Notes: a model not told the origin generated them from the letters alone. A DNA stretch of 10,754 nt from an uncultured Thermoanaerobacteraceae bacterium (GCA_937914965.1 CALGIY010000005.1:1-10754); one strand, 5' to 3'; counted from the stretch's first letter, positions 1 through 7,648 are shown. Numbers and translations are program-made.

Positions 1-52
1 TTTAGCTGGCGCGTCAAGGCGGGCCGAATGAAATTTTTACGTATCTCACCCC
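1..52. other. Left edge after rplF; expected rplR start not found
   Basis: On the minus strand this stretch follows the rplF stop codon. A GGGGTGA ribosome-binding-like motif lies immediately after that stop, as expected ahead of rplR (L18), the usual next gene of the spc operon. No ATG follows it on the minus strand. The GTG at 49-47 reads only eleven codons (VRYVKISFGPP) before a stop, and a TTG near 17 is about 28 bases from the motif. None of the short peptides in any frame resembles the basic N-terminus of L18. Operon homology therefore seems to end within this stretch. It may be foreign DNA, a rearrangement, or an assembly-end artefact. Confidence 0.5.
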
Positions 53-601
53 TTACTTCTTGCCTTTAACTCCTGCTTTACCAGCTTTACGCCTGATCAC
101 TTCATTATCGTATTTAATACCCTTACCCTTATAAGGCTCGGGTTCCCGGACACTCCTGATCTGAGCTGCCAGGGCACCCACCTTCTCTTTATCAATTCCT
201 TTTACAATAATCTTATTCGCAGCTGGGACCTCAATCTCAAGTCCCTCTTCTGGTTCAATCTCTACCTGGTGTGAATATCCCACAGTAAGCACCAGCTTTT
301 TCCCCTGCATGGCGGCTCGGTATCCTACTCCAACCAAGTCCAGGTTCTTACTGAACCCCTTGGTAACCCCATCCACCATATTCTGCACTATAGCTCTGGT
401 CATCCCGTGGAGGGAGCGGTGCTCCTTCTCATCTGAGGGCCGCTTCACATACAGTTTGCCATCATCCAGGGAAACCTGCATCTCTGAGTGAATTTTGCTG
501 GATAACTGCCCTTTTGGCCCTTTTACTTCCACCAGGTGATCCCCGATCGTTACCTCGACTCCTGCCGGTATTGTTACCGGAAGGCGCCCTACTCGAGACA
601 T
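53..601 (-). CDS. rplF: 50S ribosomal protein L6
   Basis: L6 binds 23S rRNA near the sarcin-ricin loop and the factor-binding site of the large subunit. The 182-residue product starts [17 protein letters not shown] and carries the family's two tandem alpha/beta domains. The second domain contains [21 protein letters not shown] and the signature [13 protein letters not shown], followed by a basic tail rich in Lys and Gly ([13 protein letters not shown]). The length is close to the usual 177-180. The ATG is preceded by GGGGAGGTGGTACT, a strong ribosome-binding site that begins right at the rpsH stop codon; the gap to rpsH is 13 bases. It is the last complete gene before the left edge. Normally rplR, rpsE and rpmD follow. 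Confidence 0.97.
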   Translation of the reverse strand: MSRVGRLPVTIPAGVEVTIGDHLVEVKGPKGQLSSKIHSEMQVSLDDGKLYVKRPSDEKEHRSLHGMTRAIVQNMVDGVTKGFSKNLDLVGVGYRAAMQGKKLVLTVGYSHQVEIEPEEGLEIEVPAANKIIVKGIDKEKVGALAAQIRSVREPEPYKGKGIKYDNEVIRRKAGKAGVKGKK

Positions 602-614
602 AGTACCACCTCCC

Positions 615-1010
615 CTACCAAATGTAGCAAACTACTTCGCCACCCAGACCTTCCTGCCTGGCATTTTTGTCGGTCATCAGACCCTTGGACGTGGAGATTA
701 CAGCCACACCCATGCCACCCAGTACTCTGGGAACTTCATCCTTTTTAACATAAACTCTAAGACCTGGTTTACTAATACGCTTCAGCCCCGAAATGACCTT
801 CCGTCGACTCGGGCCGTATTTCATATGGAGCCGCAAAATTCCCTGTTTCCCGTCCCTTACATATTCATAATGTTTAATATATCCCTCGGTTTTCAGGATA
901 TCCGCCAAGGACTTCTTCATTGTGGATGCAGGGATTTCCACGCACTCTCGGTAAACCTGGTTCGCATTGCGAATCCTAGTCAAAAAATCTGCAATGGGAT
1001 CCGTAACCAT
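615..1010 (-). CDS. rpsH: 30S ribosomal protein S8
   Basis: S8 is a primary 16S rRNA-binding protein that helps organise the central domain of the 30S subunit; in E. coli it also represses translation of the spc operon. The 131-residue product starts [16 protein letters not shown], the standard S8 N-terminus, and ends with the signature [20 protein letters not shown] followed by EVVCYIW. A TTG two codons upstream (1016) is also in frame, but it would sit one base after the GGAGG core. The ATG at 1010 is seven bases from GGAGG and gives the usual family start, so I chose it. The gap to rpsZ is 23 bases and to rplF 13 bases. Confidence 0.97.
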   Translation of the reverse strand: MVTDPIADFLTRIRNANQVYRECVEIPASTMKKSLADILKTEGYIKHYEYVRDGKQGILRLHMKYGPSRRKVISGLKRISKPGLRVYVKKDEVPRVLGGMGVAVISTSKGLMTDKNARQEGLGGEVVCYIW

Positions 1011-1017
1011 ATTCAAC

Positions 1018-1023
1018 CCTCCT
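1018..1023 (-). promoter_or_regulatory. Ribosome-binding site deciding the rpsH start
   Basis: The GAGGAGGG motif on the minus strand places its GGAGG core seven bases before the ATG at 1010, but only one base before the upstream in-frame TTG at 1016. The spacing supports the ATG start. Confidence 0.7.
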
Positions 1024-1033
1024 CTGTGCCGTT

Positions 1034-1222
1034 TTACCAGCTCGACTTTACAACACCGGGGATCTGCCCTTTATAAGCAAGTTCCCGGAAGCAGATACGG
1101 CACATTCCAAATTTGCGTAGGTAGGCGCGTGGCCTGCCGCAGAGAGGACATCTATTATAGGCCCTAACCTTGTATTTCGGCTTTCTTTGCTGCCTAATTG
1201 CCAGCGACTTCTTGGCCACCAT
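1034..1222 (-). CDS. rpsZ: 30S ribosomal protein S14, zinc-binding short form
   Basis: S14 sits in the head of the 30S subunit next to S3 and S10. At 62 residues this is the short 'type Z' form, not the ~89-100 residue cysteine-free form. Four cysteines form a zinc ribbon: C25 and C28 (RCPLCGRP) and C41 and C44 (MCRICFREL), followed by the family ending [14 protein letters not shown]. The ATG at 1222 lies four bases from GGAGG. The next codon, GTG at 1219, is seven bases away and would give the textbook 61-residue protein (AKKS after the initiator), so either start is possible. The gaps to rplE and rpsH are 27 and 23 bases. No zinc-free paralogue is visible in this window. Confidence 0.96.
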   Translation of the reverse strand: MVAKKSLAIRQQRKPKYKVRAYNRCPLCGRPRAYLRKFGMCRICFRELAYKGQIPGVVKSSW

Positions 1223-1249
1223 TTTCCCTCCTTTGTGAGTGCCTAGGAA

Positions 1250-1786
1250 TTATTCCCGAAAGGGCATCCCCGTCAGTTTAAGTAACTCCCGAGCCTCTTC
1301 ATCTGTTTTTGCTGTTGTCACTATCGTAATATCCATACCGCGCATTTTATCAACTTGATCATAATCAATTTCTGGAAAAATTACTTGTTCCCGCAAGCCC
1401 ATGGTATAGTTTCCCCTGCCATCAAAGGATCTAGGTGATACACCCCGGAAATCCCGGACGCGAGGCAGAACAATATTAACCAGTTTGGTATAAAAATCAT
1501 ACATTCTGTCCCCACGCAGGGTCACTTTGCAGCCGATCTTCATTCCTTCCCGCAGTTTGAATGCTGCGATGGATTTGCTGGCTGTGGTAATCACTGGCTG
1601 CTGACCAGTAATAACTCTCAGGTCATTTACTGCAGCCTCCAGGGCCTTGGAATTTTCGATCGCCGCGCCGACCCCCATATTAACCACAATCTTATCCAAC
1701 TTCGGGGCCTCCATGACATTGCGGTAGTTGAATCTTTTGATCAACTCAGAAACAATCTCGCTGCGGTAGCGTTCTTTGAGACCCAA
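1250..1786 (-). CDS. rplE: 50S ribosomal protein L5
   Basis: L5 binds 5S rRNA and helps form the central protuberance, contacting P-site tRNA. The 178-residue product starts [20 protein letters not shown] and contains the family motifs [40 protein letters not shown] in pieces, and the C-terminal DIVTTAKT-like segment ([18 protein letters not shown]) ending GMPFRE. The length matches the usual 178-180. The start codon is TTG: no ATG or GTG is in frame near it, and AAGGAG lies about ten bases upstream. It is 27 bases after rplX and 27 before rpsZ. Confidence 0.96.
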   Translation of the reverse strand: MGLKERYRSEIVSELIKRFNYRNVMEAPKLDKIVVNMGVGAAIENSKALEAAVNDLRVITGQQPVITTASKSIAAFKLREGMKIGCKVTLRGDRMYDFYTKLVNIVLPRVRDFRGVSPRSFDGRGNYTMGLREQVIFPEIDYDQVDKMRGMDITIVTTAKTDEEARELLKLTGMPFRE

Positions 1787-1813
1787 TTCTAGTTCACTCC
1801 TTTACCGTAGCCT

Positions 1814-2140
1814 CTACTTATCAATAATTTCCCCGCATTTTTTGCAGGCCCGGTAGCTGCTATCATCAGTGCTTTTGCTGGCAACCCGGGTGGGCTTGTT
1901 GCACTTAGAGCATACAAGCATCACATTGGAACTATCTATGGACGCCTCTTTTTCTACAATCCCACCCTGAGGCATCGCCCGGGTCGGGCGGCTGTGTCGC
2001 TTGACGATACTAACCCCTTCAACGATCACCTTTCTCTTGGAAGGGAGGGTTTGGAGTACTTTACCGCGCTTACCGGCATCTTTCCCCGTCAGGATATAGA
2101 CTGTATCTCCTTTGCGCACATGCAGTTTAGGTTGAGACAT
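1814..2140 (-). CDS. rplX: 50S ribosomal protein L24 with CxxC/CxxC C-terminus
   Basis: L24 is an early-assembly protein that binds the 5' domain of 23S rRNA near the exit tunnel. The 108-residue product carries the N-terminal KOW motif (RKGDTVYILTGKDAGKRGKV). It continues through the family segment VEGVSIVKRHSRPTRAMPQGGI and EKEASIDSSNVML. The C-terminal part has two cysteine pairs, C77/C80 (CSKCNKPT) and C99/C102 (CKKCGEIID), arranged like a zinc knuckle. As I recall, such pairs occur in L24 of many clostridia and other phyla, while B. subtilis and E. coli L24 lack them. The ATG follows GGAGGTGAAATT at good spacing, and the gap to rplN is 22 bases. Confidence 0.97.
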   Translation of the reverse strand: MSQPKLHVRKGDTVYILTGKDAGKRGKVLQTLPSKRKVIVEGVSIVKRHSRPTRAMPQGGIVEKEASIDSSNVMLVCSKCNKPTRVASKSTDDSSYRACKKCGEIIDK

Positions 2141-2162
2141 AATTTCACCTCCACTCCAAGAT

Positions 2163-2531
2163 TTAGAGGACCTCTGGTGCCAGGGATACTATTTTCATGA
2201 AGTCCTTATCCCGTAATTCCCTGGCTACAGGACCAAAAATCCGGGTACCCCGTGGGTTTTTCTCATCATTTAAGATCACTGCCGCATTCTCGCTGAACTT
2301 GATAGTCGAACCGTCTGGCCGCCGGATACCCTTGCAGGTTCTGACAACCACCGCACGCACAACCTCACCTTTTTTGACCATCCCACCGGGACTTGCTTCC
2401 TTTACAGAAGCAACAATGACATCTCCAACAGAGGCATAGCGCCGATAAGACCCGCCTAAAACTCTAATGCATAATAGCTTTTTGGCTCCAGTATTATCGC
2501 CAACCTTAAGCATCGTCTGCTGCTGGATCAT
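2163..2531 (-). CDS. rplN: 50S ribosomal protein L14
   Basis: L14 lies on the subunit interface, contacting the 30S body and L19. The 122-residue product has the exact family length and the standard start [19 protein letters not shown]. The signature [13 protein letters not shown], then [20 protein letters not shown], and the ending VSLAPEVL are all present. The ATG is nine bases after GGAGG. Its first 26 bases lie inside the 3' end of rpsQ in another frame, so the two genes are probably translationally coupled. In E. coli this point is the S10/spc operon boundary with its own promoter; here the overlap leaves no intergenic space for one. Confidence 0.98.
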   Translation of the reverse strand: MIQQQTMLKVGDNTGAKKLLCIRVLGGSYRRYASVGDVIVASVKEASPGGMVKKGEVVRAVVVRTCKGIRRPDGSTIKFSENAAVILNDEKNPRGTRIFGPVARELRDKDFMKIVSLAPEVL

Positions 2532-2820
2532 TTGCGTTGTCCTCCCTTCGGAGCGGTCCCAGTTGAACGGCGCGCGACAGTATTTCTGACACTCGCCATC
2601 TTTTTTCCTTACTTAAAGGGCGAGTTTCCATAATCCTTACCTTATCGCCGATCCTACAGGTATTTTGCTCATCATGAGCTTTGTATTTCTTGGTTCTTCT
2701 AACAATACGGCCATAAAGAGGATGCCGCACTGATGTCTCCACTGCAACTACAACGGTTTTATCCATTTTATCGCTGACAATATTACCTATCCGTGTCTTA
2801 CGCTGTTTTCGTTCTGCCAT
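2506..2820 (-). CDS. rpsQ: 30S ribosomal protein S17 with extended acidic tail
   Basis: S17 is a primary 16S rRNA-binding OB-fold protein of the 30S body. The 104-residue product starts [20 protein letters not shown]. It contains the family core [19 protein letters not shown], then KKYKAHDE and the signature [20 protein letters not shown]. Most S17 proteins end shortly after that segment, at about 80-90 residues. This one continues to residue 104 with [16 protein letters not shown], an acidic tail unusual for a basic ribosomal protein. The last part is encoded in the rplN ribosome-binding site and the first 26 bases of rplN. The ATG follows GGGGGTGTCGAC. The gap to rpmC is 11 bases. Confidence 0.96.
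   Translation of the reverse strand: MAERKQRKTRIGNIVSDKMDKTVVVAVETSVRHPLYGRIVRRTKKYKAHDEQNTCRIGDKVRIMETRPLSKEKRWRVSEILSRAVQLGPLRREDNANDPAADDA
2541..2546 (-). promoter_or_regulatory. rplN ribosome-binding site inside the rpsQ coding region
   Basis: The minus strand reads GGGAGGACAACGCAA before the rplN ATG at 2531, so the GGAGG core is nine bases from the start. The same bases encode part of the S17 tail (Arg-Glu-Asp-Asn). The initiation signal of L14 is therefore embedded in S17 codons, which suggests coupled translation. Confidence 0.7.
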
Positions 2821-2831
2821 GTCGACACCCC

Positions 2832-3065
2832 CTATCCTTCCTGGCCTAACTCAATGTTTGCCCCGCGCTCTCTAACCATTTCTCTTTCACGAACTATGGT
2901 CTTAGCCCGGGCAAAGCTACGCCGGACCTCGCGAATACGCAAGGGATTTTCCAACTGTCCTGTCGCCAACTGGAAGCGCAGGCGAAATAACTCATCTTTC
3001 AGATCTACTAACTTATTTTCTAGCTCATCATCTGTCAGCTCACGCAGTTCCTTAACCTTCTTCAC
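2832..3065 (-). CDS. rpmC: 50S ribosomal protein L29
   Basis: L29 is a small helical protein at the polypeptide exit, beside L23, where it helps dock chaperones and targeting factors. From the GTG at 3065 the product is 77 residues and starts (V)[20 protein letters not shown] in the normal family register. It contains the signature [20 protein letters not shown] and a helical hairpin, then a slightly extended tail [12 protein letters not shown]. Two more in-frame GTG codons, at 3077 and 3074, would add three or four residues (VVRP). The region AGGAAGCAGGTGGTGAGG could serve any of the three as ribosome-binding site, so the start is uncertain. All choices overlap the end of rplP, by 14 to 26 bases. 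Confidence 0.93.
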   Translation of the reverse strand: MKKVKELRELTDDELENKLVDLKDELFRLRFQLATGQLENPLRIREVRRSFARAKTIVREREMVRERGANIELGQEG

Positions 3066-3489
3066 CGGCCTCACCACCTGCTTCCTGCCGTTTGATAAAT
3101 CGTGTCTTGATCGGCAATTTATGGCCCGCCAGGCGCATCGCCTCCCGAGCTATATCATCGGGAACTCCAGCTAGTTCAAAAAGAATACGCCCTGGTTTCA
3201 CAACTGCCACCCAGTAATCAGGAGCACCTTTCCCGCTCCCCATACGTGTTTCTGCCGCTTTCGCAGTAACAGACTGCTGGGGAAATATCTTTATCCAAAT
3301 CTTTCCACCCCGCTTCACATAACGGGTCATCGCAATACGAGCGGCCTCTATCTGTCGGGCACTGATAAAACCCGGCTCCAAAGCTTGGAGGCCATACTCC
3401 CCAAACGATATCTCATATCCACGCTCAATCTTTCCGGTAGGAAGGCTAAGGTGGGGTTTCCTGTATTTCACCCTCTTGGGCATCAACAT
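3052..3489 (-). CDS. rplP: 50S ribosomal protein L16
   Basis: L16 is needed for late 50S assembly and positions tRNA in the A site. The 145-residue product begins [20 protein letters not shown]. It carries the two family signatures: [19 protein letters not shown] and [20 protein letters not shown], the second corresponding to the loop near the A site. It ends [14 protein letters not shown] plus a Gly/Glu-rich tail ([10 protein letters not shown]). The ATG at 3489 abuts the rpsC stop codon; a second in-frame ATG at 3483 (MPKRVKYRK, the more usual family start) is also possible, with GGAGGCGAGGG upstream of both. The 3' end overlaps rpmC. Confidence 0.97.
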   Translation of the reverse strand: MLMPKRVKYRKPHLSLPTGKIERGYEISFGEYGLQALEPGFISARQIEAARIAMTRYVKRGGKIWIKIFPQQSVTAKAAETRMGSGKGAPDYWVAVVKPGRILFELAGVPDDIAREAMRLAGHKLPIKTRFIKRQEAGGEAGEEG

Positions 3490-4164
3490 TTAACCCTCGC
3501 CTCCTTCTACTGCACCGCCTCTAGCAGTTTTCTTTTTTTCCGGGAAAACTTCTCCGCGGTAAATCCAAACTTTCACACCGATCTTGCCGTACTGTGTATT
3601 GCCTTCAGCAAGACCGTAATCAATGTCAGCCCGCAGTGTATGGAGGGGAACCTTTCCTTCGCTGTACCACTCGGCGCGAGCCATTTCCGCTCCACCCAAG
3701 CGACCACCTAAAGCGATCCGGATTCCCTGAGCACCCATGCGCATAGTCCTGGATACCGCCTGTTTCATAGCTCTACGGAATCCCACACGCCTTTCTAGTT
3801 GGGAGGCCACACTCTCGGCAACCAACTGTGCATCTAGTTCAGGCCTCTTGATCTCCACGATATTAACACTGACCTGCTTACCTGACAACTTTGTCAGATC
3901 TTTACGCAGCGCTTCCACCTCGGTACCCCCGCGCCCGATGACAATACCGGGTTTCGCAGTGTGTATAGAAATACGCAGGCGGTTAGCTGCTCTCTCAATC
4001 TGCACCAGAGATATACCCGCGATATAAAGCCGTTTTTTAATATACTTTCTCAGCAGAATATCTTCATGGAGCAGTTCGCGGTATTTTTTATCGGCATACC
4101 ACCTGGAATCCCATTCCTTGATGATGCCTAAACGAAGACCCTTGGGGTTTACTTTTTGACCCAT
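3490..4164 (-). CDS. rpsC: 30S ribosomal protein S3
   Basis: S3 forms part of the mRNA entry channel and its helicase activity in the 30S head. The 224-residue product starts [20 protein letters not shown], the standard N-terminus. A KH type II domain follows, with the nucleic-acid-binding GxxG loop in [19 protein letters not shown]. The C-terminal domain contains [20 protein letters not shown], then [18 protein letters not shown] lysine/glycine-rich tail ends the protein. Length fits the usual 215-235. The ribosome-binding site GGAGGGGTAAGG includes the rplV stop codon, and the rplP start follows the stop with no gap, so coupling to both neighbours is likely. Confidence 0.98.
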   Translation of the reverse strand: MGQKVNPKGLRLGIIKEWDSRWYADKKYRELLHEDILLRKYIKKRLYIAGISLVQIERAANRLRISIHTAKPGIVIGRGGTEVEALRKDLTKLSGKQVSVNIVEIKRPELDAQLVAESVASQLERRVGFRRAMKQAVSRTMRMGAQGIRIALGGRLGGAEMARAEWYSEGKVPLHTLRADIDYGLAEGNTQYGKIGVKVWIYRGEVFPEKKKTARGGAVEGGEG

Positions 4165-4166
4165 CC

Positions 4167-4508
4167 TTACCCCTCCTTTCGTTCGGCTACTATTACAGTA
4201 ATATGACTTGTTCTCCTGCGCTTTACATCAGCCCTGCCCCGCGCTCGCGGGCGATAGCGCTTAACAGTGGGTCCCTCATCCACGAGGATTGTTTTTATAT
4301 ACAGGCCCTCCCGGTCAAGGTTTTGGTTGTGCTCCGCATTAGCAACAGCGGAATTGACCACCTTAGCGATGGGAACCGTTATTCTACCTGGCATAAATTT
4401 CAATATTGACATGGCCTCTGTCACAGCCTTGCCGCGTACCAGGTCCGCCACCAACCGCATCTTGCGTGGGGGTATCCAGATATAGCGTGCAACAGCCCTT
4501 GCTTCCAC
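4167..4508 (-). CDS. rplV: 50S ribosomal protein L22
   Basis: L22 spans all six 23S rRNA domains, and its extended hairpin lines the nascent peptide tunnel, where macrolides bind. The 113-residue product starts (V)[20 protein letters not shown] and contains [19 protein letters not shown], then VANAEHN. The C-terminal beta hairpin reads [20 protein letters not shown] followed by TSHITVIV. In most L22 sequences I recall, the turn reads RPRAMGRA or RPRAQGRA; here it is RPRARGRA, a small local difference. The start codon is GTG, seven bases after GGGGTG. The gap is 15 bases to rpsS and 2 bases to rpsC. Confidence 0.97.
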   Translation of the reverse strand: MEARAVARYIWIPPRKMRLVADLVRGKAVTEAMSILKFMPGRITVPIAKVVNSAVANAEHNQNLDREGLYIKTILVDEGPTVKRYRPRARGRADVKRRRTSHITVIVAERKEG

Positions 4509-4523
4509 GAGAATTCACCCCTT

Positions 4524-4808
4524 CTATTTGAGTGCCGTTGAGCGTTCTGTATGGGCACCGTGGCCGCGGAAGGTACGTGTTGGCGCAAATTCACCCAGCT
4601 TGTGCCCCACCATATCCTCGGTAATATAAATGGGAACATGTCTCCGCCCGTCGTGCACTGCAATCGTATGTCCAATCATCTCGGGAAATATTGTCGACCG
4701 CCGCGACCAGGTCTTAATTACCCGTTTTTCGCTCTTTTCATTCATATACTGAATTCTGTCCATCAACTTTGTTTCACAATAAGGCCCTTTTTTGAGAGAA
4801 CGACCCAA
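4524..4808 (-). CDS. rpsS: 30S ribosomal protein S19
   Basis: S19 lies in the 30S head, complexed with S13, and contacts A- and P-site tRNAs. The 94-residue product begins (L)[19 protein letters not shown], exactly the family N-terminus, and carries the signatures [40 protein letters not shown] and GEFAPTRTF. It ends [13 protein letters not shown]. The start is a TTG at 4808, nine bases after the GGAGG core of AAGGAGGGA. The open frame extends upstream another 31 codons into the 3' end of rplB, but that extension has no S19 homology. The 94-residue length fits the usual 92-95. The gap to rplB is 25 bases. Confidence 0.96.
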   Translation of the reverse strand: MGRSLKKGPYCETKLMDRIQYMNEKSEKRVIKTWSRRSTIFPEMIGHTIAVHDGRRHVPIYITEDMVGHKLGEFAPTRTFRGHGAHTERSTALK

Positions 4809-4816
4809 GTTTGCAT

Positions 4817-4824
4817 CCCTCCTT
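4817..4824 (-). promoter_or_regulatory. Ribosome-binding site deciding the rpsS TTG start
   Basis: AAGGAGGG lies nine bases (from its GGAGG core) before TTG GGT CGT, which encodes the conserved S19 N-terminus. An ATG that directly follows the motif (4816-4814) is out of frame and one base from the core, so it is not the start. Confidence 0.72.
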
Positions 4825-4833
4825 GAGCGCTTG

Positions 4834-5661
4834 TTACTTAGTGCGCCGTTTAATAATATATTGACTAGAGGTCTTTTTCTTCTTACGCGTTCTGGCACCA
4901 AGTGCCGGTTTTCCCCAAGGTGTCACTGGATGACGTCCAGCAGATGATTTCCCTTCACCACCACCATGCGGGTGGTCAACCGGGTTCATAACAACGCCAC
5001 GTACAGCTGGTCTCCACCCCAAAAAGCGCGTCTTGCCAGCCTTACCATAATGGGTATTTTCATGATCTAGATTACCCACCTGGCCAACTGTTGCCTTGCA
5101 TGCGGCGAGAACCATCCTCATTTCTCCTGAGGGCATCCTCAGGGTAGCGTACTTCCCTTCCTTGGCCATCAGTTGTGCAGATGCTCCCGCAGAGCGCACC
5201 AGTTTGGCGCCTCCCCCAGGTGTCATCTCAACATTATGAACCATAGTTCCTACAGGAATATTACGCAAAATAAGTGCATTCCCTGGTTTGATATCCGCAC
5301 CTGTGCCCGAGAGCACAGATTCTCCAGCCTTCATCCCCTGAGGAGCCAAGATGTACCTCTTTTCTCCATCTGCATAATGGAGCAGGGCAATATTGGCGGA
5401 CCGGTTGGGGTCGTACTCAAGAGAGACTACTTTTGCTGGGATACCATCTTTATCCCGCTTGAAATCGATTACACGGAGATAACGCTTAGCGCCGCCGCCA
5501 CGGTGACGTACCGTGATCCGACCGGTGTTATTGCGGCCAGCTTTCTTGCGAACGGGCTCAAGCAGTGATTTCTCAGGTCGCCCTTCGTCTAGATCCTTAT
5601 ATGCTACCACACTCATAAATCGTCGGCCTGGAGTTGTCGGTTTGTACTTTTTAGTTCCCAT
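4834..5661 (-). CDS. rplB: 50S ribosomal protein L2
   Basis: L2 is a core protein of the large subunit near the peptidyl transferase centre and is required for subunit association. The 275-residue product starts [19 protein letters not shown]. It contains [20 protein letters not shown], an OB-fold and SH3-like RNA-binding core, and the signature [20 protein letters not shown], with the His thought to matter for peptidyl transfer. It ends in a basic tail ([20 protein letters not shown]). An in-frame ATG eight codons upstream (5685) exists, but its extension MAAEGGNR would be encoded by the AAGGAGGG ribosome-binding site, seven bases before the chosen ATG. Family length (274-277) agrees. The gap to rplW is 39 bases. 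Confidence 0.98.
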   Translation of the reverse strand: MGTKKYKPTTPGRRFMSVVAYKDLDEGRPEKSLLEPVRKKAGRNNTGRITVRHRGGGAKRYLRVIDFKRDKDGIPAKVVSLEYDPNRSANIALLHYADGEKRYILAPQGMKAGESVLSGTGADIKPGNALILRNIPVGTMVHNVEMTPGGGAKLVRSAGASAQLMAKEGKYATLRMPSGEMRMVLAACKATVGQVGNLDHENTHYGKAGKTRFLGWRPAVRGVVMNPVDHPHGGGEGKSSAGRHPVTPWGKPALGARTRKKKKTSSQYIIKRRTK

Positions 5662-5700
5662 TCTATTCCCTCCTTCCGCTGCCATATAAAGCCCTGAAAC

Positions 5701-5997
5701 TTAAACAAGCAGTTCTTCGAAAATATTAATCTTGTCACCAGGACTCAAGGTAACAACGGCTTTCTTGCGTACCGATGTCAATCCTAGAGAACGGCCAACG
5801 CGTTTCTTCTTGCCCTTCACTGTCATGGTATTGACCGCCAGTACTTTTACACTGAAAAGTTCTTCTACAGCCTGCTTGATCTCGATCTTGTTAGCCTTTC
5901 TATCCACATAAAAAGAGTATTTATTTTGCTCCTGGGCAAGGTTCACCGCTTTTTCTGTGACCAAAGGCCTGATAACGATATCATGAGGGCTTCGCAT
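5701..5997 (-). CDS. rplW: 50S ribosomal protein L23
   Basis: L23 sits at the polypeptide tunnel exit, where trigger factor and the signal recognition particle dock. The 98-residue product starts [20 protein letters not shown], the family N-terminus, and contains [20 protein letters not shown], then [15 protein letters not shown]. Upstream in-frame codons (to 6015, MRRCWV, and a GTG at 6000) are possible but less likely: the ATG at 5997 is nine bases from GGAGG and gives the usual family start and length. The gene begins inside rplD, overlapping its 3' end by 17 bases, and GAGGAGG lies within the last rplD codons, so the two are probably coupled. Confidence 0.97.
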   Translation of the reverse strand: MRSPHDIVIRPLVTEKAVNLAQEQNKYSFYVDRKANKIEIKQAVEELFSVKVLAVNTMTVKGKKKRVGRSLGLTSVRKKAVVTLSPGDKINIFEELLV

Positions 5998-6619
5998 CAC
6001 CCAGCACCTCCTCAATCCTGGCCACTGCCTGCCGACTAATAATTACTTTATCTGCAGCCAGAATATCATACACATTCAAGCCGTCGGCTAACTTAACATT
6101 AACTCCTGGAATGTTGCGTGTCGCCCTGATCAGATCTAGCTGTTCCTCCAAGGCAACCAGCAAAATATTTCCTTCAACTTCCAAGGAATTCAAAAGCTTT
6201 ACAGCTTCTTTAGTCTTCGGCACTGCGAGTTTTAGTTCCTCAACAACAACCAGGTCGCCATCCCCAGCTCGTACTGACAAGGCAGACTTCAGCGCCACGC
6301 GACGCATCTTGCGCGGCATAGCCTGCTGGTAGCTGCGCGGTTGCGGCCCGAAGGTAATTCCACCTCCACGCCACAAAGGAGAGCGAATACTCCCAACGCG
6401 TGCACGTCCAGTACCCTTCTGGCGCCACGGTTTACGACCACCGCCCCGTACCTGACCACGTGTCTTCGTGGCGGCATTTCCCAACCGCTGGTTCGCAAGA
6501 TGACGCACCACAGCCTGGTGGAGGAGCTCATTCTTTACCGGGACACCAAAAACATCTTCCCGGAGGTCTAAATCTCCAACCTTGACTCCTTCTGCATTAA
6601 ACAAAGCAGCTTTAGGCAT
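5981..6619 (-). CDS. rplD: 50S ribosomal protein L4
   Basis: L4 binds domain I of 23S rRNA, and its long loop reaches the peptide tunnel constriction opposite L22. In E. coli L4 also represses the S10 operon. The 212-residue product starts [19 protein letters not shown]. The conserved tunnel loop reads [20 protein letters not shown] followed by [16 protein letters not shown] and FGPQPRSY. The C-terminal part has the alpha/beta fold with [20 protein letters not shown] and [20 protein letters not shown]. The ATG is seven bases after GGAGG. It is 19 bases downstream of rplC and overlaps rplW. I do not see a recognisable L4-binding leader ahead of rpsJ. Confidence 0.98.
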   Translation of the reverse strand: MPKAALFNAEGVKVGDLDLREDVFGVPVKNELLHQAVVRHLANQRLGNAATKTRGQVRGGGRKPWRQKGTGRARVGSIRSPLWRGGGITFGPQPRSYQQAMPRKMRRVALKSALSVRAGDGDLVVVEELKLAVPKTKEAVKLLNSLEVEGNILLVALEEQLDLIRATRNIPGVNVKLADGLNVYDILAADKVIISRQAVARIEEVLGDAKPS

Positions 6620-6638
6620 CTTTATTCCTCCTTTCTGG

Positions 6639-7268
6639 CTAGTGCAGCGATTTCTTGATCATCAGCAGCCCTGTCCGGGGCCCTGGAGCTGCACCCCGCA
6701 CCAACAGGAGATTGCGGTCAGCATCTACCTTGACTACCTGGATCTTTTGGACTGTTACCTTTTCTCCACCCATCCTGCCTGGCAATTTCCTGCCTTTAAA
6801 GACCCGAGCAGGACCCTTAGCCCCTAATGACCCAGGGCCTCGGTGGTATTTTGAACCATGTTTCGTGGGTCCGCGGTGGAAACCATGCCTTTTGATACTA
6901 CCCGCAAAACCCTTCCCCTTAGAAGTTCCCTGAATATCTACATACTCGCCAGGGCTGAAAATATCTACCTTAATCTCCTGCCCTACTTCATATCCCTCTA
7001 AATCTGCCTCATTCAGGCGGATCTCTTTGAGGAAACGAAGAGGCTTAACTTTATCTTTATTGAAATGACCGCGTAGGGGGCAATTCAACTTCTCCCCACG
7101 CACCTCTTCAAAGCCAACCTGCAGTGCTGCGTAACCATCCCGTTCCGGGGTTTTCTTCTGAACGACATAACAGGGTCCTGCTTCAATCACTGTTACTGGT
7201 ACTGTTTTTCCTTCTTCATCGAAAACCTGGGACATGCCCACTTTGCGGCCGAGAATGCTTTTCCGCAA
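6639..7268 (-). CDS. rplC: 50S ribosomal protein L3
   Basis: L3 initiates 50S assembly by binding the 3' end of 23S rRNA, and its extension reaches the peptidyl transferase centre. The 209-residue product starts (L)RKSILGRKVGMSQVFDEEGK and contains the signature KGKGFAGSIKRHGFHRGPTK. The central loop reads HRGPGSLGAKGPARVFKGRK, followed by LPGRMGGEKVTVQ. A GTG at 7277 would add three residues (VKK), but it overlaps the GGAGG core itself. The TTG at 7268 is eight bases from that core and gives a normal family start. The gap to rpsJ is 37 bases and to rplD 19 bases. Confidence 0.96.
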   Translation of the reverse strand: MRKSILGRKVGMSQVFDEEGKTVPVTVIEAGPCYVVQKKTPERDGYAALQVGFEEVRGEKLNCPLRGHFNKDKVKPLRFLKEIRLNEADLEGYEVGQEIKVDIFSPGEYVDIQGTSKGKGFAGSIKRHGFHRGPTKHGSKYHRGPGSLGAKGPARVFKGRKLPGRMGGEKVTVQKIQVVKVDADRNLLLVRGAAPGPRTGLLMIKKSLH

Positions 7269-7276
7269 CTTCTTCA

Positions 7277-7282
7277 CCTCCT
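7277..7282 (-). promoter_or_regulatory. Ribosome-binding site deciding the rplC TTG start
   Basis: AGGAGG is followed eight bases later by TTG CGG AAA AGC. The upstream in-frame GTG at 7277 shares its first G with the AGGAGG motif, so it cannot be used with that site. TTG is therefore the likely initiator. Confidence 0.65.
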
Positions 7283-7305
7283 AATCCCTAACCCTCCGGC
7301 ATTTC

Positions 7306-7614
7306 TTAAAGCTTAATCTCAATATCAACCCCAGCCGGAAGGTCGAGACGCATGAGGGCATCAATTGTTTTTGGAGTTGGTTCCAGAATATCGATCAGTC
7401 GTTTGTGCGTACGCATTTCAAACTGCTCCCGTGAATCTTTATCTACATGGGGAGACCGCAAAACGGTAATAATACTTTTTTCAGTTGGTAGCGGAACAGG
7501 CCCTGAGATAACTGCCCCTGTGCGCCCTGCCGTCTCAACAATCTTTAGTGCTGACTGGTCGAGAATCTTGTGATCAAATGCTTTTAATCTGATCCGTATC
7601 TTTTGGCGCGCCAC
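7306..7614 (-). CDS. rpsJ: 30S ribosomal protein S10
   Basis: S10 is part of the 30S head and, as NusE, also of the transcription antitermination complex with NusB. The 102-residue product starts (V)[19 protein letters not shown] and carries the signature family segment [20 protein letters not shown], then [20 protein letters not shown] and [20 protein letters not shown]. It ends AGVDIEIKL. An in-frame ATG at 7620 is one base from GGAGG, too close to be used. The GTG at 7614 is seven bases away and gives the usual 102 residues. It is the first gene of the S10 block, 59 bases after tuf. Confidence 0.96.
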   Translation of the reverse strand: MARQKIRIRLKAFDHKILDQSALKIVETAGRTGAVISGPVPLPTEKSIITVLRSPHVDKDSREQFEMRTHKRLIDILEPTPKTIDALMRLDLPAGVDIEIKL

Positions 7615-7620
7615 TCTCAT

Positions 7621-7628
7621 CCCTCCTT
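7621..7628 (-). promoter_or_regulatory. Ribosome-binding site deciding the rpsJ GTG start
   Basis: AAGGAGGG runs directly into ATG AGA GTG GCG. The ATG is one base after the GGAGG core and the GTG seven bases after it, so the spacing favours the GTG at 7614, which also gives the family's usual first residues. Confidence 0.68.
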
Positions 7629-7648
7629 AAGCAGACCTCGCCACTCTT

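Noticed and set aside
4809..4901. A 31-residue N-terminal extension of S19 overlapping rplB
   Set aside because: S19 homology begins exactly at the TTG at 4808, which has its own well-spaced ribosome-binding site; the extension is the rplB 3' end read in another frame.
5173..5568. Plus-strand frame of 131 codons opposite rplB, and similar ones at 8197-8616 and 9378-9806
   Set aside because: All are antisense to clear conserved genes, have no recognisable protein features, and no separate regulatory context.
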